Shown here: piece after piece, positions 35,642 through 48,226 of the stretch | How positions within the stretch are numbered: position 1 is the first letter of the stretch | How the letters are laid out: every line of letters begins with the position of its first letter | From: Ampullaceana balthica | Lineage: Eukaryota; Mollusca; Gastropoda; Lymnaeidae | Reading direction: 5' to 3' | Assembly: GCA_944989445.1 (NCBI GenBank) | Contig: CALYLW010000044.1 | Coordinates: 1-64,000 of the forward strand | DNA: 64,000 bases | Program-made: the position numbers and the translations under genes | Notes under the pieces: model-generated | Database searches by the model: none | The model's input: the letters and a program-made list of their open reading frames with translations, nothing else | What the model was told of the DNA's origin: nothing

Positions 35642-35714
35642 CCTTAATTGCCATTTGTTTGTGGGCTCTCTCAAACTCATCAACATTTTTTTTGCTCGGT
35701 TTACGTGAAGCCAT
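35642..35714 (-). CDS. Candidate first exon of unknown minus-strand gene
   Basis: Minus strand. ATG at 35714-35712 with a favourable context (GAGAAATGG; purine at -3 and G at +4), 24 codons beginning MASRKPSKKNVDEF and one further base, then a GTAGGT donor. Reading through the donor stays open for another 25 codons to a stop at 35565, so an unspliced 49-residue frame is the alternative. The spliced choice is favoured because the single base left over is completed exactly by the two bases that open exon 2, and exon 3 then continues in frame. Codon use is mixed and less AT-biased than the surroundings. The protein is small, Lys/Arg/Ser-rich and unrecognised. Transcript 5' end unknown. Confidence 0.5.
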
Positions 35715-36059
35715 TTCTCGAGAGTTCTTGCTTTCAATGAAAAATGAAGCTTTAAAAAATAATAAAAATAATTACAATTTTAAAAAAAAGTAAGTTGTAT
35801 AATGAACATGTATGTAAATAGTTGAAAACTTTGTGCATGCCAGACAAAAGAACAAGTTTAAAACGAAAATTCTATAACTCGTTGTTACTTTAGTTTTATT
35901 TTTTGCTTCTCCTTAAATTAAGGTTTTGGTCAATAATCTAGAAATGCATTTGGTTAAGTTTTCTTATAATTACATAATTACGTTTACTTTGAGGAGTTTT
36001 TTTATAACAGAATATTCATGAAAATATGCTCCAAACAATCTACGCAGATCTTACCTTAT

Positions 36060-36322
36060 TTATACAGACGCTCCTTCTATGCAGAAGATAATTGCGTCCA
36101 CAGACCATGACAGATGATCTGTTGGCAAGTGAAGCAGCGTTCACATGCCACGGCTTTGTGGGTTCCACGCATTACCCAGCCGCCTAACTAGTGTTAGGTA
36201 CCCATTCGGAGCTGGGTGACTCAGGGACGCCCTAGGCTCCGGGAACAAATCCTGGCTTTCACCTGGATTCGAACCCGTGACCATCGGTACGCCAGTCGAG
36301 CGCGCTGCCACTCGATCACCGA
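36060..36322 (-). mobile_element. tRNA-headed SINE, near full length
   Basis: Minus strand: box A TGATCGAGTGG (36318-36308) and box B GGTTCGAATCC (36275-36265) form the tRNA-related head. Then follow 'gtgaaagccaggatttgttcc', 'cctagggcgtccctgagtca', 'ccagctccgaatgggtacctaac', and a body ending with 'cttctgcatagaaggagcg' and 'tctgtataaataag'. The best copy in the window, compared with 25865-26480 and 50363-50560. Functional RNA polymerase III boxes are plausible. Confidence 0.85.
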
Positions 36323-36329
36323 TATCAAA

Positions 36330-37235
36330 ATTTAAGTTTAACTACATTTAGTCCTAGCACCGCTATGATTTACAAATGGAGCACTGTTTTTTTTCATAAG
36401 GTAAAAAAAGCATTTCACCTAAAATATTACAATTTTGTAGTATTTAAAAAAACAACAACCAACCTTCTCCAACGCCTGAGGAAAAATGAAAATATGAAAT
36501 TTTAAAATGTAAAAAAAAATGAAATTAGGGTAAACCTTTTGTACCGGTTTGATGTAGTTCCGTCTAACAAGAACTTAAAAAAAAATGTAAATCCAAAAAT
36601 GAAATCCATAATAAAAGTCTCAACTTACTTAAAAGCCTTGAAATATGTTCACTATTCGATTATTGAAATAAAACTGAGTTAATTTTTGTTTTTGAGGTCT
36701 TCAAGACCTTATATAGGAACGCAAAAGATGTCTGTACCCGAAAAACCGAACAATAATTACGTGGCCTAAACTAGGCTTGGTCATTTAATGGAAATACGAT
36801 ATTGGTTATATTTAGATTCTAGTATCTGAGAGTTCGTATTTGTACTACATAAAAAAGAGCGAAATAATCTTGTATTGCATAAGATATTTTTAAAGTTAAT
36901 GAATACGACGATTTTGTGTTTGTGCGTGTGTTGGGTGTTCCTTTTCATTTGTAAGACTCTGTTTAAAAAAAAATCATACGAAACATTTTTTTTAAAAAGA
37001 AAGAAATGTGGCGTTTTGATCGTATTTGGTGTTGTTTTGTAAAAATTGAATTGTAATTTTTTCCACAGTTTTGGGAAAAACGGTTGTCGCCCTTGTCCCA
37101 TATTTTGAAAAAAATTGGGAAAAATCCGTAGTCACCAAAGTTAAAAAACGATACTGTAGTGTATATCGATACACCCGTCCACGATACTTTCATGTCCAAA
37201 GACACGTAAAACTTAATTTTTAGATTTGAGAATTT
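36330..37235. other. No gene supported
   Basis: Overlapping minus frames at 36781-37205 are AT-rich and lack any recognised domain. Nothing else supportable. Confidence 0.3.
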
Positions 37236-37239
37236 CCGC

Positions 37240-38130
37240 TGTGTTGAATTTCAAGCAGTTGTTAGTATGATAAACTTTGTAAAAGCCAGGGAACTTAATC
37301 ACAGGTGTTAAAAGCACTGTTTGAAGATTTGAATATTATATTATCTACCACGCCAGTGTCTGCTGGCTGAGCCTTGGCAAGTTATTTAGGCGATTATGAG
37401 ATCTTGAGGAAGAAATAGTTATGTTGCTGGAGATGATGGGTTTTGTTTGTGATTTTGTTACTTTCATAGTTAATGAAGAGCGGAAGTCAGATTTCATTTT
37501 TGCCATTAACATTATGGAATATTTGAATAAACTGAATGTCAACTTCAGGGCAGTGGCAAATTTGCACATGAAATTTATGTGTATGTTAAATCATTTCAGA
37601 CAGAACTCTCCCTGTTCTCCAGGAAAGCAGGTTTTGCCATTTCCCTTTGCTAAAACAGAAAACCGTTTCTAGTAAAATGGCTGACAAGTGGAAGGGTCAG
37701 TTGGATGCCTTTGCTATGGAATTTGAAAGGAGGTTCTAAGACGACAAGAACATGGAACCACTCTTCAATATCCTCAGTTCGCAATTTAGTGCAGAAGCTG
37801 ATTAAGCCCAAGAGGATATACTGTTAGAACTTGCTTAACCTAAAAGCAGATTATGACACGAAGGAGAAGTTCAATTTAGTTTTTCTGCTTGGGTTTTTTT
37901 GTTGTTGCTAGGTGCGGAGTTTCCAGACTTTAAAAAACTTTGTTGTCAAACTTTTGTCACTATTTGGGTCCACATACATCTGTGATCAAGCTTTTTCTTG
38001 TATGAAAATAAACAAGTCTAAGAACAGATCGATGTTGACTGACTGCAATTTGAATGCATTCATGCGAATAACAACCAGTAACCTGGTTCCACAATTCAAG
38101 AATAGTTCAACACACACATTCGAAATCATA
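37240..38130 (+). pseudogene. hAT transposase relic, GTF2IRD2-like
   Basis: Plus-strand remains of a hAT transposase of the type domesticated in vertebrate GTF2IRD2. In order: 'MINFVKARELNHR' (about 37268), then 'HASVCWLS' where related proteins have 'HTEVRWLSRG', 'DLEEEIVMLLE', then an open frame with YLNKLNVNF ('LNELNVKLQG' in relatives). The C-terminal block follows at 37912-38133 with LLSLFGSTYICDQAFSCMK and KNRSMLTDCNLNAFMR, matching 'FGSTYVCEQ.FS.MK.NKS..RS.LTDEHL'. Several stops and frameshifts. No BED finger or terminal repeats identified. Confidence 0.83.
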
Positions 38131-38525
38131 TAAATGAAACGATGAAGCTGGTTTGCTGCTACCAATTTAGAAATCATCGGCTTTATTTCCGTCAGCAGTA
38201 ATCTTAAGTAACTGCGATTGACTATTTGCATTTAAAAAAAAATTAGTTACCGCACTGAATCTACTTTGCACTAAATATGATGAAGGAAATGTAATTTAAA
38301 AATTTTAAATTACAGGATCTCCTTTTCCAGCCAGAATTATTGGTAGCCGCTTTTGAATTTAAATTCATTATTTGTAGCTAATTTTTGGAATAAGTTTGCA
38401 AATATTTATCAAATAATAGTTCTTAGCTAATGTGTTCTCCCTTTGTGAACTGCACATAATGCAAAAGTAACGCTTCATTTCCTGGCAAAGTTGACTCCTT
38501 AAGTTGAATAGAAAACAGAGATGTT

Positions 38526-38795
38526 TTAAATAGCTACACAATGTATCTTAAACACCTTGAGCCTTTTCATCAGTTCTGATTTGAACTGTATCATTGCTAA
38601 ACTAACTTTCATGATAATATCAGATGCTTGCTTATGTACCACAGTCCGCATTAATTCACTTATAGCCGGTATAATTTGTTCTTTACCAATAGTATGAGAT
38701 TTACCCGATTTGGCAATCAATAACGAAATATTGTAAGAAGCTAGCAAGCCATTGCCATCTTGTGTAGTTGCTGTTGAAAAGAGTTTTGTCAAAGT
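38526..38795 (-). pseudogene. hAT transposase N-terminal fragment, ZBED/SCAND3-like
   Basis: Single minus-strand open frame of 88 residues with ASYNISLLIAKSGKSHTIGK, matching 'ASY.VA..IAK..KPHTIGE..ILPA' just after the BED finger of ZBED5/SCAND3-like hAT transposases, then QIIPAISELMRTVV and VSLAMIQFKSELMKR, where relatives have 'PLSN.TV.RRI..M'. The catalytic core expected to the left is absent, replaced by the plus-strand relic at 37240-38130. Different element from that one (opposite strand, N- rather than C-terminal). Confidence 0.72.
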
Positions 38796-38799
38796 CAGT

Positions 38800-39990
38800 T
38801 GTTTGATAAATTTTGTGTTTCAGTGTTTGAAAATTATATAAATCCTTATCTTTTTTATCCCCGTTAATTTTATTTCAAATGTTCTTGCAGTCTGGAAGAT
38901 CGCAATTGCAGTTAATAAAAAAAAACACAACTAAATGCAAATTCGGTAACCAAACCAACGTCCAAAACGTTTTTTTTAAAAAAGAAAAATAGAACCTTAT
39001 GAGCAAAATACATAAATCATATTTTTCTAAATCTTCTCTTCCTTTTTTATGCTTTCACCTCCCTCTTAAAGTTATTCACTGCCCCCCCCCCAAATTGACC
39101 CGTGGCCGTCACCGCCTCCCTGGATCGCATCAGCGCCAACAAGGGGGCGGTAGCGCCCACTTTGGGAAAAACGTATATAGAGTGTGATTTTTATGAAAAA
39201 AAAACAAAGAGATTATAATTTTTAATTTATTTTAATTTTTTTTAATGAAGAGTAAAAAAAATGAATTACATACTGAAACTAACAAACAAACAAACAATAA
39301 ATAAAAATAAATAAACAAATAATAATTTTTTTAAAGACTTAGGTTTCATAATTTTATTTCAAAGACGCAAACTATCAGGAACTATTGTTACACATAAATG
39401 AGAATCAAAGAATTTAAAAGTAAATGTAACAGCCAGAGTAGAAAAAAGAAACAACAGATTGTTTAACATGTCGTCCTGCAAATGAGTTCATTTAGTAGAA
39501 AAATATTAAAATAAACAACATTGTAACATTAATGGCCATTAAATTAGATTTGTGTCTCATTTCTAAATTAATCCACTGGAAAGATAAAATATTTAAAAAT
39601 AATAAAAACCTAAATATAACTTTTTGACACAAGGTCATACAAAAATCCTTTACGCCTTTTCTATCAAGAAAAAAGTAAATATTACTTATCATTGACAGGG
39701 ATTTTAAGACCATTATTAACACAATAATAATATAAATACACGGTTCCTTTAGAAAAGAAGATGTCTGTTGTGTATATAAGATCATGTGAACATAGATAGG
39801 AATAATATAACATACAGAATGGAACTACGATAAAGCTTTTAAATAAAATACAAAATACACAAACAAAAACTTCCTCCTTTTTCCTATATCCTGTGTCCTT
39901 GTTTGTTTTTGTTTTTTCTTTCTTTTTATTTTACATACATATTTAAATTATTTTATGATATAATTTAAATATTACTTATGTATGTACCTA
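38800..39990. other. No gene supported; one GC-rich patch
   Basis: At 39078-39170 a GC-rich patch ('tggatcgcatcagcgcc', 'gggggcggtagcgcccac') looks like a decayed transposon end but has no partner. The minus frame 39492-39785 is hydrophobic and AT-rich with no recognised family. Confidence 0.3.
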
Positions 39991-40002
39991 TTTTATATTA
40001 TT

Positions 40003-40050
40003 GATATTGTACTGATGAAGGCATTGGCCGATACGTCTATCGTCGTTTTA
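40003..40050 (+). ncRNA. Hammerhead-ribozyme-like motif of a Penelope-type element
   Basis: CTGATGA at 40012-40018, then a short GGC..GCC hairpin, GATA at 40030-40033 and CGTC. Penelope-like retroelement terminal repeats carry minimal type I hammerhead motifs with the phrase CTGATGA..GAAACGTC, followed by an A/T-rich 'aataaag' stretch, as here. The core has GATA instead of GAAA, so it is probably inactive. No Penelope reverse transcriptase or GIY-YIG domain was found nearby. Family link from general knowledge; the fold was not computed. Confidence 0.5.
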
Positions 40051-40054
40051 GTTT

Positions 40055-41640
40055 AAAATAAAGCTTAAATTTATTGTTTTCATTGCACAAATTTGTTTGT
40101 GTATTTGGTACTTTAGGAATAAAATAACCCTTCCTTGGGGTATAGCCATGTTAGATGGCTTGAGGTTATAACCCAATTGTCAAAATACTTATTTACTACA
40201 CATAACTTATGAAATGAAGTTTGAATTGAAAATAAGGCAAGAAGTTTTCTAGAGTGCCAAACTGTTGGACTGTTATGTGGTGATTGCGTTCAAAAGTTTA
40301 CATATAATAGCTAATGACCGACAGTACGTTTATGCAATTAATTTACTTTGGTTTGCTTTTCAAGATATCATTTATTTAATCGAAGAAAGCCTTAAGTTTT
40401 TACTTCTCAACTAAAAAATGTTACAGTAAAATTGATAGTTTTGCAGAGGTAATACAATTTTCAGAGCAATTATTTCTTTCAAGTTAAATATTTAACTGCT
40501 AAAGCTAAGCGGCGGTATCCATTAGGCGTATTATTTATTATTTTGTCAAGTACTCAAGTACACATGATAAGACCTCGAGAGAACAAAGCAACTACAATTT
40601 ATTTTTGTTATAAGTTTAAATAAAAAATATGTTGTTGATCCTTTATTAAAAATGATATTCTTATTGACAATACAAGCAAAGTTAAAATTACATTTAAATA
40701 ATTGTTTAAACCAAATTATGCATGATTAAAAAGGAATCTCTCAATCATAATGCAGACACATATGATGTATTGAGATTGTTGGTGGAAATTTAATCTGCCC
40801 TCCACCACCCATGTTGCACTGTCCGGGTGGACAATCTCCGTTATATCGACTTCATTGGTTATCATCCCAAACGTAAAAAAAGAAAGCCAACTGTTGAAGA
40901 TCATAATGCCACTCAACTCTACCACGCACGTGAAAGTAGCTACCAGGGAAATAAAATATCTATAATGTTTTTTTAAAGAAAATGTCATTGAAGCATAAAT
41001 TTGTTGGAAACAAATTTTCATTTGTAGTTTTTATCCATCATGCTTAAGTAATTAATCATAAATAAATGTACACGTTTTTATAAAACTATTCAAGACTGCG
41101 TAAGTTAGATACCGATTGAATTAGTGGTAATACTTTTCAAAATTAATTATGCAATAATCAAACATTTCTTGAAATAATTAACATAATTCATGTCCACCAT
41201 TTTTTGTATTCATGTTGTTGTTCTTAAGACATGATTGTTTTACATTGAATACAGCCACGCATGTATGCGTCTTACTATTTGAATGTGAAACACTGAGCCC
41301 AGGTACTTGCTGGGTACTTCACATTATAAATTATAAAATTATTATTGATATTTTTATTATTATTACACAAATACTGTACTTTCTGCCAAAATAATAGATA
41401 ATATGAGTCAGTGAATTAAAAAAAAACACGCTGTTGAAGATATTAAAAAAACGTACATTTTGTTCACATGTATCAATCAGGGAGTTCTAATTCATTTCCA
41501 TAACTCATAATATTAGCCATTTGATAGTTCACAAGTACAAGCCAAAAATTGTTTTTAAAAATAATGAAATAATTGCTATAGTTCTCAATACAAATTTAAA
41601 ACACTCGCGCCTGCAATTCAAAAGAAAAATAATTTTAAAA
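40055..41640. other. No gene supported
   Basis: The minus frame 40716-41021 (101 residues) has hydrophobic runs that could be membrane segments, and codon composition less AT-biased around 40790-40930, but no family is recognised; a decayed exon is possible. The remainder is AT-rich. Confidence 0.3.
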
Positions 41641-41644
41641 AAAA

Positions 41645-41962
41645 ACTAGATACGTCCCACAGCGTAACATACGCCGCAGGCGTGCTCATAGATAGGGCAA
41701 GGAAAGGAGCGGGGCGAATGGACACAAACTACAGCACGAAGAAATCATAAGAGCACGAGTGAACGTCGGGGAGTGGGGTGGAAAACTGCAGACGCATTGT
41801 TGGTCTCGAGACATGCGCACTGCGGTTAGCTACCTGTTCCCCATCCGGCACCACCTTTGCTTGCCAACCATAAACTGTGATTGTTCGACCATAGCGAGGG
41901 TCATTCGTCAGGCTTATTTGCACTTGTCTTGTGCTTGTCCTGGTGAATTATATATATATAGA
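41645..41962. mobile_element. Composite SINE-like repeat, uninterrupted copy
   Basis: Starts 'cccacagcgtaacatacgcc', continues 'gtgctcatagatagggcaagg', 'cgcattgttggtctcgagac', 'ttgcttgccaaccata', 'gcgagggtcattcgtcaggc' and ends at (TA)n. Best intact representative of the family at 9.6, 18.5 and 19.1 kb, without the tRNA-Val-like segment. Confidence 0.7.
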
Positions 41963-41964
41963 TT

Positions 41965-42570
41965 TGCTTACCAGAGCCATTTTTACCAAATCGAGTTTGA
42001 CCCACAATGCATGATGTGTTATCAGTTTGTCTATCTGAAAGATCTATTTCAATTGGATCTCTTATCCAATCGCTGACGCTGCCTCGATGATTGCAAAGAG
42101 AAGTCTCAACACACCCTGCAGGCCTGTAAAATACAACTTTAATCCAGTATTTGTCAGACATCTTAGTTTCCCATCGTATCAAAGAACATCCATTGTTAAA
42201 AACTTTATTTCTTAATCTTTTAACATCAAAATAAAATTTGATAAATACTATATTATTTAAACGCTTTGCTATTGAACACCCGTATCTAAATTGTAATTCA
42301 TATCAAATTATTAAGTCTTTATGCCCTTCTTTTAAAAAGCCTGCATATGAAAAAAAAATGCTATTGAAATTTATTTATAAAGAAATTAAAATTAATTTAG
42401 GGCTTTTAACGATTAACTTAAATTACTACTAGTAACTACTAGAAACAAATACTAGTCATTGGTGGCTGGGGTCTCAAAATGTCTTTCCCCTGATATGAGT
42501 TTTATTTTATACTTTGCATATTTGGTAAATGGATAAATTTTGACGAACCTTAGTATATAAATACTCGATA
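41965..42570. other. No gene recognised
   Basis: Open frames at 41759-42182 and 42238-42432 have no domain. A short 'agggcttttaacgattaact' at 42400 recalls the ends of the TAGGGCTG hAT family but is too short to call. Confidence 0.3.
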
Positions 42571-42576
42571 TATTTT

Positions 42577-42615
42577 AGTACCACAGGGCAGTACCATAGG
42601 GCAGTACCACAGGGC
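42577..42615 (+). repeat. 13-bp tandem repeat, three copies
   Basis: AGTACCACAGGGC repeated three times with one substitution in the middle copy. Confidence 0.95.
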
Positions 42616-42639
42616 CTAATTTCCATTCCTTCGGGGCCA

Positions 42640-43070
42640 GGCACACCAAATATTTTATTGTTTTTTTTAAAAGAAAACTTTTAACACCTTAATCCATATT
42701 CGATTTTCAAGATCACTGCAATTTAAATATTAAAACGCAGATCCATCATGATTTAGTTTTCAATTGACAGGGCTTTAGAACTTAACACCTTGCATCATTT
42801 GGGTTGAATGCGTGAGCCTTAAAGTCATTTTTTTCTGATATAAGCTTTTTAAATATTATTTTATTCAACCGATAGCAATGATACTTTGGGAAGTTTTTTG
42901 AGAAACACAGCAATTTATTTTTTAAAATTATTACTAAATTGGGGCCGGTGTCCATTAATGTCTTTTTTCTCCTATTTGATCTATTTAAATATTATACTAA
43001 TTATCCTATCGCATTGAAGTTTTGTAAAGCTGTTTATTACACTTCGGAGAAGGTTTCTGGCAAAAAAATT
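42640..43070 (+). repeat. Diverged GGGCC minisatellite
   Basis: Loose units with 'ggggccaggcacacc', 'gattttcaagatcactgcaa', 'ggggccggtgtccattaatgt' and 'cggagaaggtttctggca'. Related to 22880-23530, more weakly to 8700-9260 and 59965-60720. Confidence 0.5.
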
Positions 43071-44376
43071 AAAAAAAAATTATAAATAAATTGTTTCCCT
43101 GAATTTCCTTTCTTCTGAAATCCGTTAGGTAATTAGCATACTCTATGTCCCACCAGTCATGCCAGACTGATGCCTGCACTAAAAAGAGGCTCTTTAACGC
43201 TCTATACAAAACTCAGCACATTTCGTGAAATTAGTCGCTTATAAAATAAAAGGATGTATCACATGTGGCATGATAAAAATAATCTAAGTGTTACTAAAAC
43301 CTTATTGTAAAATCATTGATCAAATTAAATTGTTTTAATTTTGCGTTTGTTAAGTTGAAAAACTTAGACAAGTAAGGAAATTGCATGTAAATATATAAAA
43401 AACAATTTGGAGCAAAAACACATCTATTCCACATAATTGTCTTAAACTCGAGGCCATATCTTATGTTTTACCATTCATTGGGTTTCGCAAAAAATATAAT
43501 AACACTTACAAGTATTCACTCTCTGTAATAAAATTGAAACAAACTCAAACAAAGTTTTAGGTATCCACTAGTTTAATGTATTGTAACAGCAAAAAGCAGT
43601 GAGTATTAATAATAAAGGATTTAAATGCTGCAAACCATAAAGAAGGAAGTTCAAAAATATGATTCTTTATGCTCTATTTATTTGTGAGAGTCAAAGTAAT
43701 CTCTCTATATACATCCTAATGTTTAAAAGTCTACCTCATACAAAATACTAACTTTTTAAGCATGCTTGATTTTAATATAAGTTTCTATAATATTAATGAA
43801 ATACGACAGGCATTGCATTTAAATCAAGCTTTTATCTAGTTATTTCAATTCTTTTCAAATGGATAGGCGGGCGTCAATAACTACATTCGCATGGAAGCAC
43901 TAAATAATGAGAACTATTACTTTAGTAACCACATTTCTAGACATTGACACAAAAAATAATTAGAGTAAAGCAATAAAAAAAACATTTTGTTAAAGACATC
44001 TAAGATAATTATGTAGTGGTAGTGGTAAAGAGAAATGCAGATATTTATTACTATAATAATTGCCCATTAGCGACGATACAAATATATTAGCTATTTGCAC
44101 TTCATGAGATGGCTCCTCAATAATACTATAACTCAATCGGCTACAGCTGTTTTCATAATAAGGGGCACGTCTACCCAGAGAGAAGCCTATCCATAATATA
44201 GAGGCGCTAGGCGCACTGACCGACGTGGACAGAGATGGACTGATTATGACTGTATGGCCTTGCAGCACCCAGGGGCTTCCGAACGTGGAGGTTGGAATGA
44301 TATAATGCGGTTGAGTCTCAATATTGCACTAGGGATTGTGACGATATATGACTATAGTGAATCTATCTAACAATTG

Positions 44377-44478
44377 TGGGTGGGTGGGTGTGTCTAGGTG
44401 TGTGTGTGTGTGAGAGTGTATGAGTAAATGAATGTGTGTATGTGTGTTGTGTGTATGGGTTGTGTGTGTGTGTAATGC
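44377..44478 (+). repeat. (TG)n microsatellite
   Basis: Interrupted TG repeat at the paralogous position of 6278-6370. Confidence 0.9.
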
Positions 44479-45876
44479 TGTAAAATATATAACAAAGCAA
44501 AAACAGTACACTGTAAATAATCTTAATAAAAAAATGACAGTTAAGTTTAAAAAAATGGATGGGTAAAAAAAAACCATTTAAAAAAAACAACAATAGCGTT
44601 CAGCTGTTTATACTAAATACTCATAATAAGCAGGCATTTAAAGAGTAAATTTAAATACTAACAATTTTTATATAGAATGAACATATTCCTTTCACTTTCC
44701 ATGGCTTATCGTTCACAGGGAGTTGGTCAGTGGTTTGTACGCCTCTTTTGTTTGCACTTGTATGTACTGAATCTTCACTTTTTTTTGCATTGAGTTTAAA
44801 TTGGGCTAACAAGAAAGATAAAGTATTATTAAGGATTAAAAAGAGATGTAATTAACTAAATATAGAAAATGACTATAGATAAAAATCGTTTTTGAAATAT
44901 ACATCGATTTATAATAAGACATTAGAAGAATTAGTTTTATTCCGAAATGTATGCACCTTTTCGGATACAGTACACATACTGTCAGTCGTGTAGCTAAGAT
45001 TAGTGTTATTCGGCGCGTTAAACTTATGGTGTCACATCCCCCTTTCACACTTTGTTATGGATTCCATTAAAAACAATTAACTTCACAGTATATAAATATC
45101 AAAAACGAAAGAAAAAAATATTATAGTAATTAAAAGATGTACCAATTTTTTGTTAGAGTTACTTTGCGATTAAATAAAGCGTGTGATGTTTCTTTCCAAG
45201 TCTTCATAACGGCAAATCTACAAACCCTTCATTGAAATGAATATCCTTCGCCTTGTTGTGTGATAGGGAAAAGTCTTTTTTAAAGTAAACAAACAATATA
45301 AAGACTTACAAAAATGAAGAAGGAAAAAAAAACCCGGGTCAGTGCACTATTCAAAACACAGCTCACATAGGTTGCATCTAGCTCCATAAGGCGAAATATG
45401 ACAATGGTGCTCAAATATTGGAGTGCTTAAGAATTGTAGAGTGTCATTTTTTTTCTTTTTTAATTAATTTTTTTATGCTCTTAAAAAAATTGAATTAGTT
45501 GGTTTCAAAGGCAATCTTAACAGTACCGTAAATGACAGTAGTTTTAAAAATAATAATTAAAAGATAATAGAAAAAATTTGTTTAATATTTTTGTTAACCA
45601 TATTTACAGGAATTCTGAAACAAGTAATAAAAACTCGAATGAGTATTTAAAAGTAAATTTCAACAACGAATTTCCGATCTTTTTATTCAAGGGAAATGAT
45701 TATAGATTACATTAAAAGTAATTTCAAATCAGTAATTCTGAAACTAAACACAATATGACGTCATATCCCCTCACTCTACATCACACCAAGAATGTGTCAA
45801 TACAATGCGCAACACGCAACAATCTAACATAAGCATTAAATAAAACGGGAAAACCCCATTAACTAACATTCTAGAT

Positions 45877-46475
45877 TACCGTATATACTCGTTCGCAAGC
45901 CAACATTTTTTGGACAAAATCTAGGGGGAAAAGTTGGGGGGTCGGCTTACGAGCGGGTCACTAGTGTATTTCTGCATGAATATTGATTATCGGTGTTATT
46001 GTAGATCATCAAGGTCCTTTTCTAGATTCTACAAGATTCGACTGCTCTACCAGAAGCTATAATATATTATTAAACATCTACACTTACCTTATTTAATCAT
46101 TTTATTTAGTTTTGTGAACGTTTTAATAAAATGTTTTACAAATTGTTTTCAACAACGAATTTTAATGTACGCACTTTCGTCAATGTTTACTAAAGAATTT
46201 ATTTTTTAAAAAATACCGGTAACTCTTGCCTAACAAAGAGCACAAAGACAAAGATAGGCAGTACAAAGTTAACAATCATAATGACCGATATAGCTTGTAG
46301 TTAAAAAAAAATTTGCAACATTTTTTCCAAGCTTTCCTATTATTTTTAGGGGGTCAGCTTGCGAGCGGGTTATACACTTTTAATACTTTTCTCTTCCAAA
46401 AGTGTGGGGGGGGGAGGGGGGGGGTTCGGCTTTGGCTTATGAACGAACGGGCTATAGTACGAGTATATACGGTAC
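45877..46475. mobile_element. MITE-like pair with TACCGTATATACTCG ends
   Basis: Left end TACCGTATATACTCGTTCG and reversed right end TACCGTATATACTCGTAC. Just inside each end is a GGGGTCGGCTTACGAGCGGG-type phrase (45938, 46350) in direct orientation. The reversed end and inner phrase are of a type widespread in animals. The TA at each extreme could be a TA target duplication. A 40-bp direct repeat ('acattaaaagtaatttcaaatc') lies at 45711 and 46476, on either side. Confidence 0.55.
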
Positions 46476-46479
46476 ATTA

Positions 46480-47240
46480 AAAGTCATTTCAAATCAATAA
46501 TTTTGAAACTTAACAAAACAATTGATATCTACAAATTGCTGCTAAAATGACGGGAGTCGAACAAAAACAGATTTTTCAAAAATTCATTCTCTAACATTGT
46601 TCTAAATATTTTTAGCTACCTTTTGGCGTTTCTTTCAACCCAATAGATGTTATGGTTGCCGAGAAATTGATAAAATACTAATATTTTTCGGGGTTTTTGG
46701 ATTTTCCAGGAAATTCAGTAATCCTTTTCGGTAATTATTTTATCTCGTGCACATCATTGGGACCTCCTTAACATATTTGCAAAGACCCGAACCCTCTATC
46801 TGATATGGTTCAGGAGGAGTTGCTGTTCAGAGCTCGAACAGACACGACAGACATTTCAAATTATATGAAGACCTCAACGGAAGAAACGGATTAGAGACAT
46901 TTTTGAAATTTTTTAGTTATCCCCTGTATCTGATAGAGGATCAAAAAAAGAATGCTCTAAATGAGGTTTTATGAAAAAATTAATTCTCTGACCCAATTAA
47001 AAATTCAAATTTTTAAAGTTAATTTATAGGAAATCTGTATAATTTTGAAGTTTCAAACTTTAATATCTCAAAACTACAAAAATGTGACATAGCCGTTTCT
47101 ATATAAATGCAATTTTCCCCAATAGAAATTGCGTTACAAATGTTTTAGCGATTCGATTCGTGTACTTGAAATTGCTTCTTTATAATATCACATTGCATTA
47201 GTTTACAATGAAAAGCTATATTTCTTATATACGGTAATTA
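46480..47240. other. Unassigned insertion in right duplication copy
   Basis: Not present in the left copy. No open frame or structural RNA recognised. Confidence 0.35.
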
Positions 47241-47414
47241 AAATAAGTAAAGCCTGAAATCACTGCCCATCAATGCCAATTAACTAAAAACTTCAAATGG
47301 CGATGATCGTGTTCAAAGTGTTTATTTGTTTAAATACATAAATTATGGTTCACCAAAACTCTAAAGACATAACCTTAAATTTTAGTAGAGCAGGTTTTTT
47401 TAATTGGTTATAAC

Positions 47415-48226
47415 TAAGTCTGCGGAAATGAACGATTAATTTCTCGATTAATCATTAAAAATTTTTAACGAATAAATTTTTTTAATGATTAATCGACCCA
47501 CTTCTTATAAAGGTACTGGAAGTAAAAAAGTAAAATATTTCGGCCGATACATATAAACTAATTTCCGGACGATTACACGAACATTTTCGTTTTAAACTAT
47601 TGACTGACGTGAATGTTCAAAATGTTGATAAAGGTTATGTGCCCATTGAGAGAAATTGTTTGCATACCATGCAATGTTCCATTTGGCTTTAAGTCTAAGC
47701 TTCGTTGTTCCGTGTGCAAAGAAAAAAAACAACTCTTGTGCAAAGTTGCACAACGACCATTTTTTGTGCAATATTTTACAAAATTTGCTGCGTGGTGATT
47801 CTGCGTGGCGTCAGTCAAATATCTGCCCAGCCGCGCTGCTTAAAGGGAACATTGCTACCATGTTTCTAACACTTCGCTTACATATCACCTGGAAACCAAA
47901 CATCCACTACAGTATCAGAAACTTCAGCTTATACAATCTAAAGCTATGTGATGGATTTTTCAGCTCGGCTGGCTATATTTTCATTATGTCCCGCTGGTTA
48001 CTTCAACCAAATAATGTCAATACACTTGTCTGTTTGAGTTGTTGGTCAAAAGATGTTATATAAAGAAGACATTCCAGTGTTATTTAGATTTTCAACAAGC
48101 ATTTTAATAAATGCTACTTATGACACAATAAATTTCAATATTTGGCTTTAATCGAAATTAACGAATAATTAGTCGTTAATTTTTCAAAAGTTAACGATTA
48201 ATTTAAATTAATCGTTAACAGCCCTA
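47415..48226 (+). mobile_element. hAT-derived element copy B, with 8-bp target duplication
   Basis: 812 bp. Left end TAAGTCTGCGG (decayed TAGGGCTGCGG), right end reversed TAGGGCTGTTAACGATTAA. The octamer GTTATAAC occurs directly on both sides (47407-47414 and 48227-48234). The paralogous site at 7733 is unoccupied. The internal part 47600-48060 is partly open on the plus strand (47656-48063, 135 residues) without a recognised domain. On the minus strand, phrases such as GTTKLRLKAKW look like a decayed BED-finger end, which is tentative. Most likely a deletion derivative of an autonomous hAT element. Confidence 0.85.

Noticed and set aside
40716..41021. Membrane receptor exon on the minus strand
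   Set aside because: Hydrophobic runs exist, but no receptor motif can be placed and no splice structure or homologous block was found.
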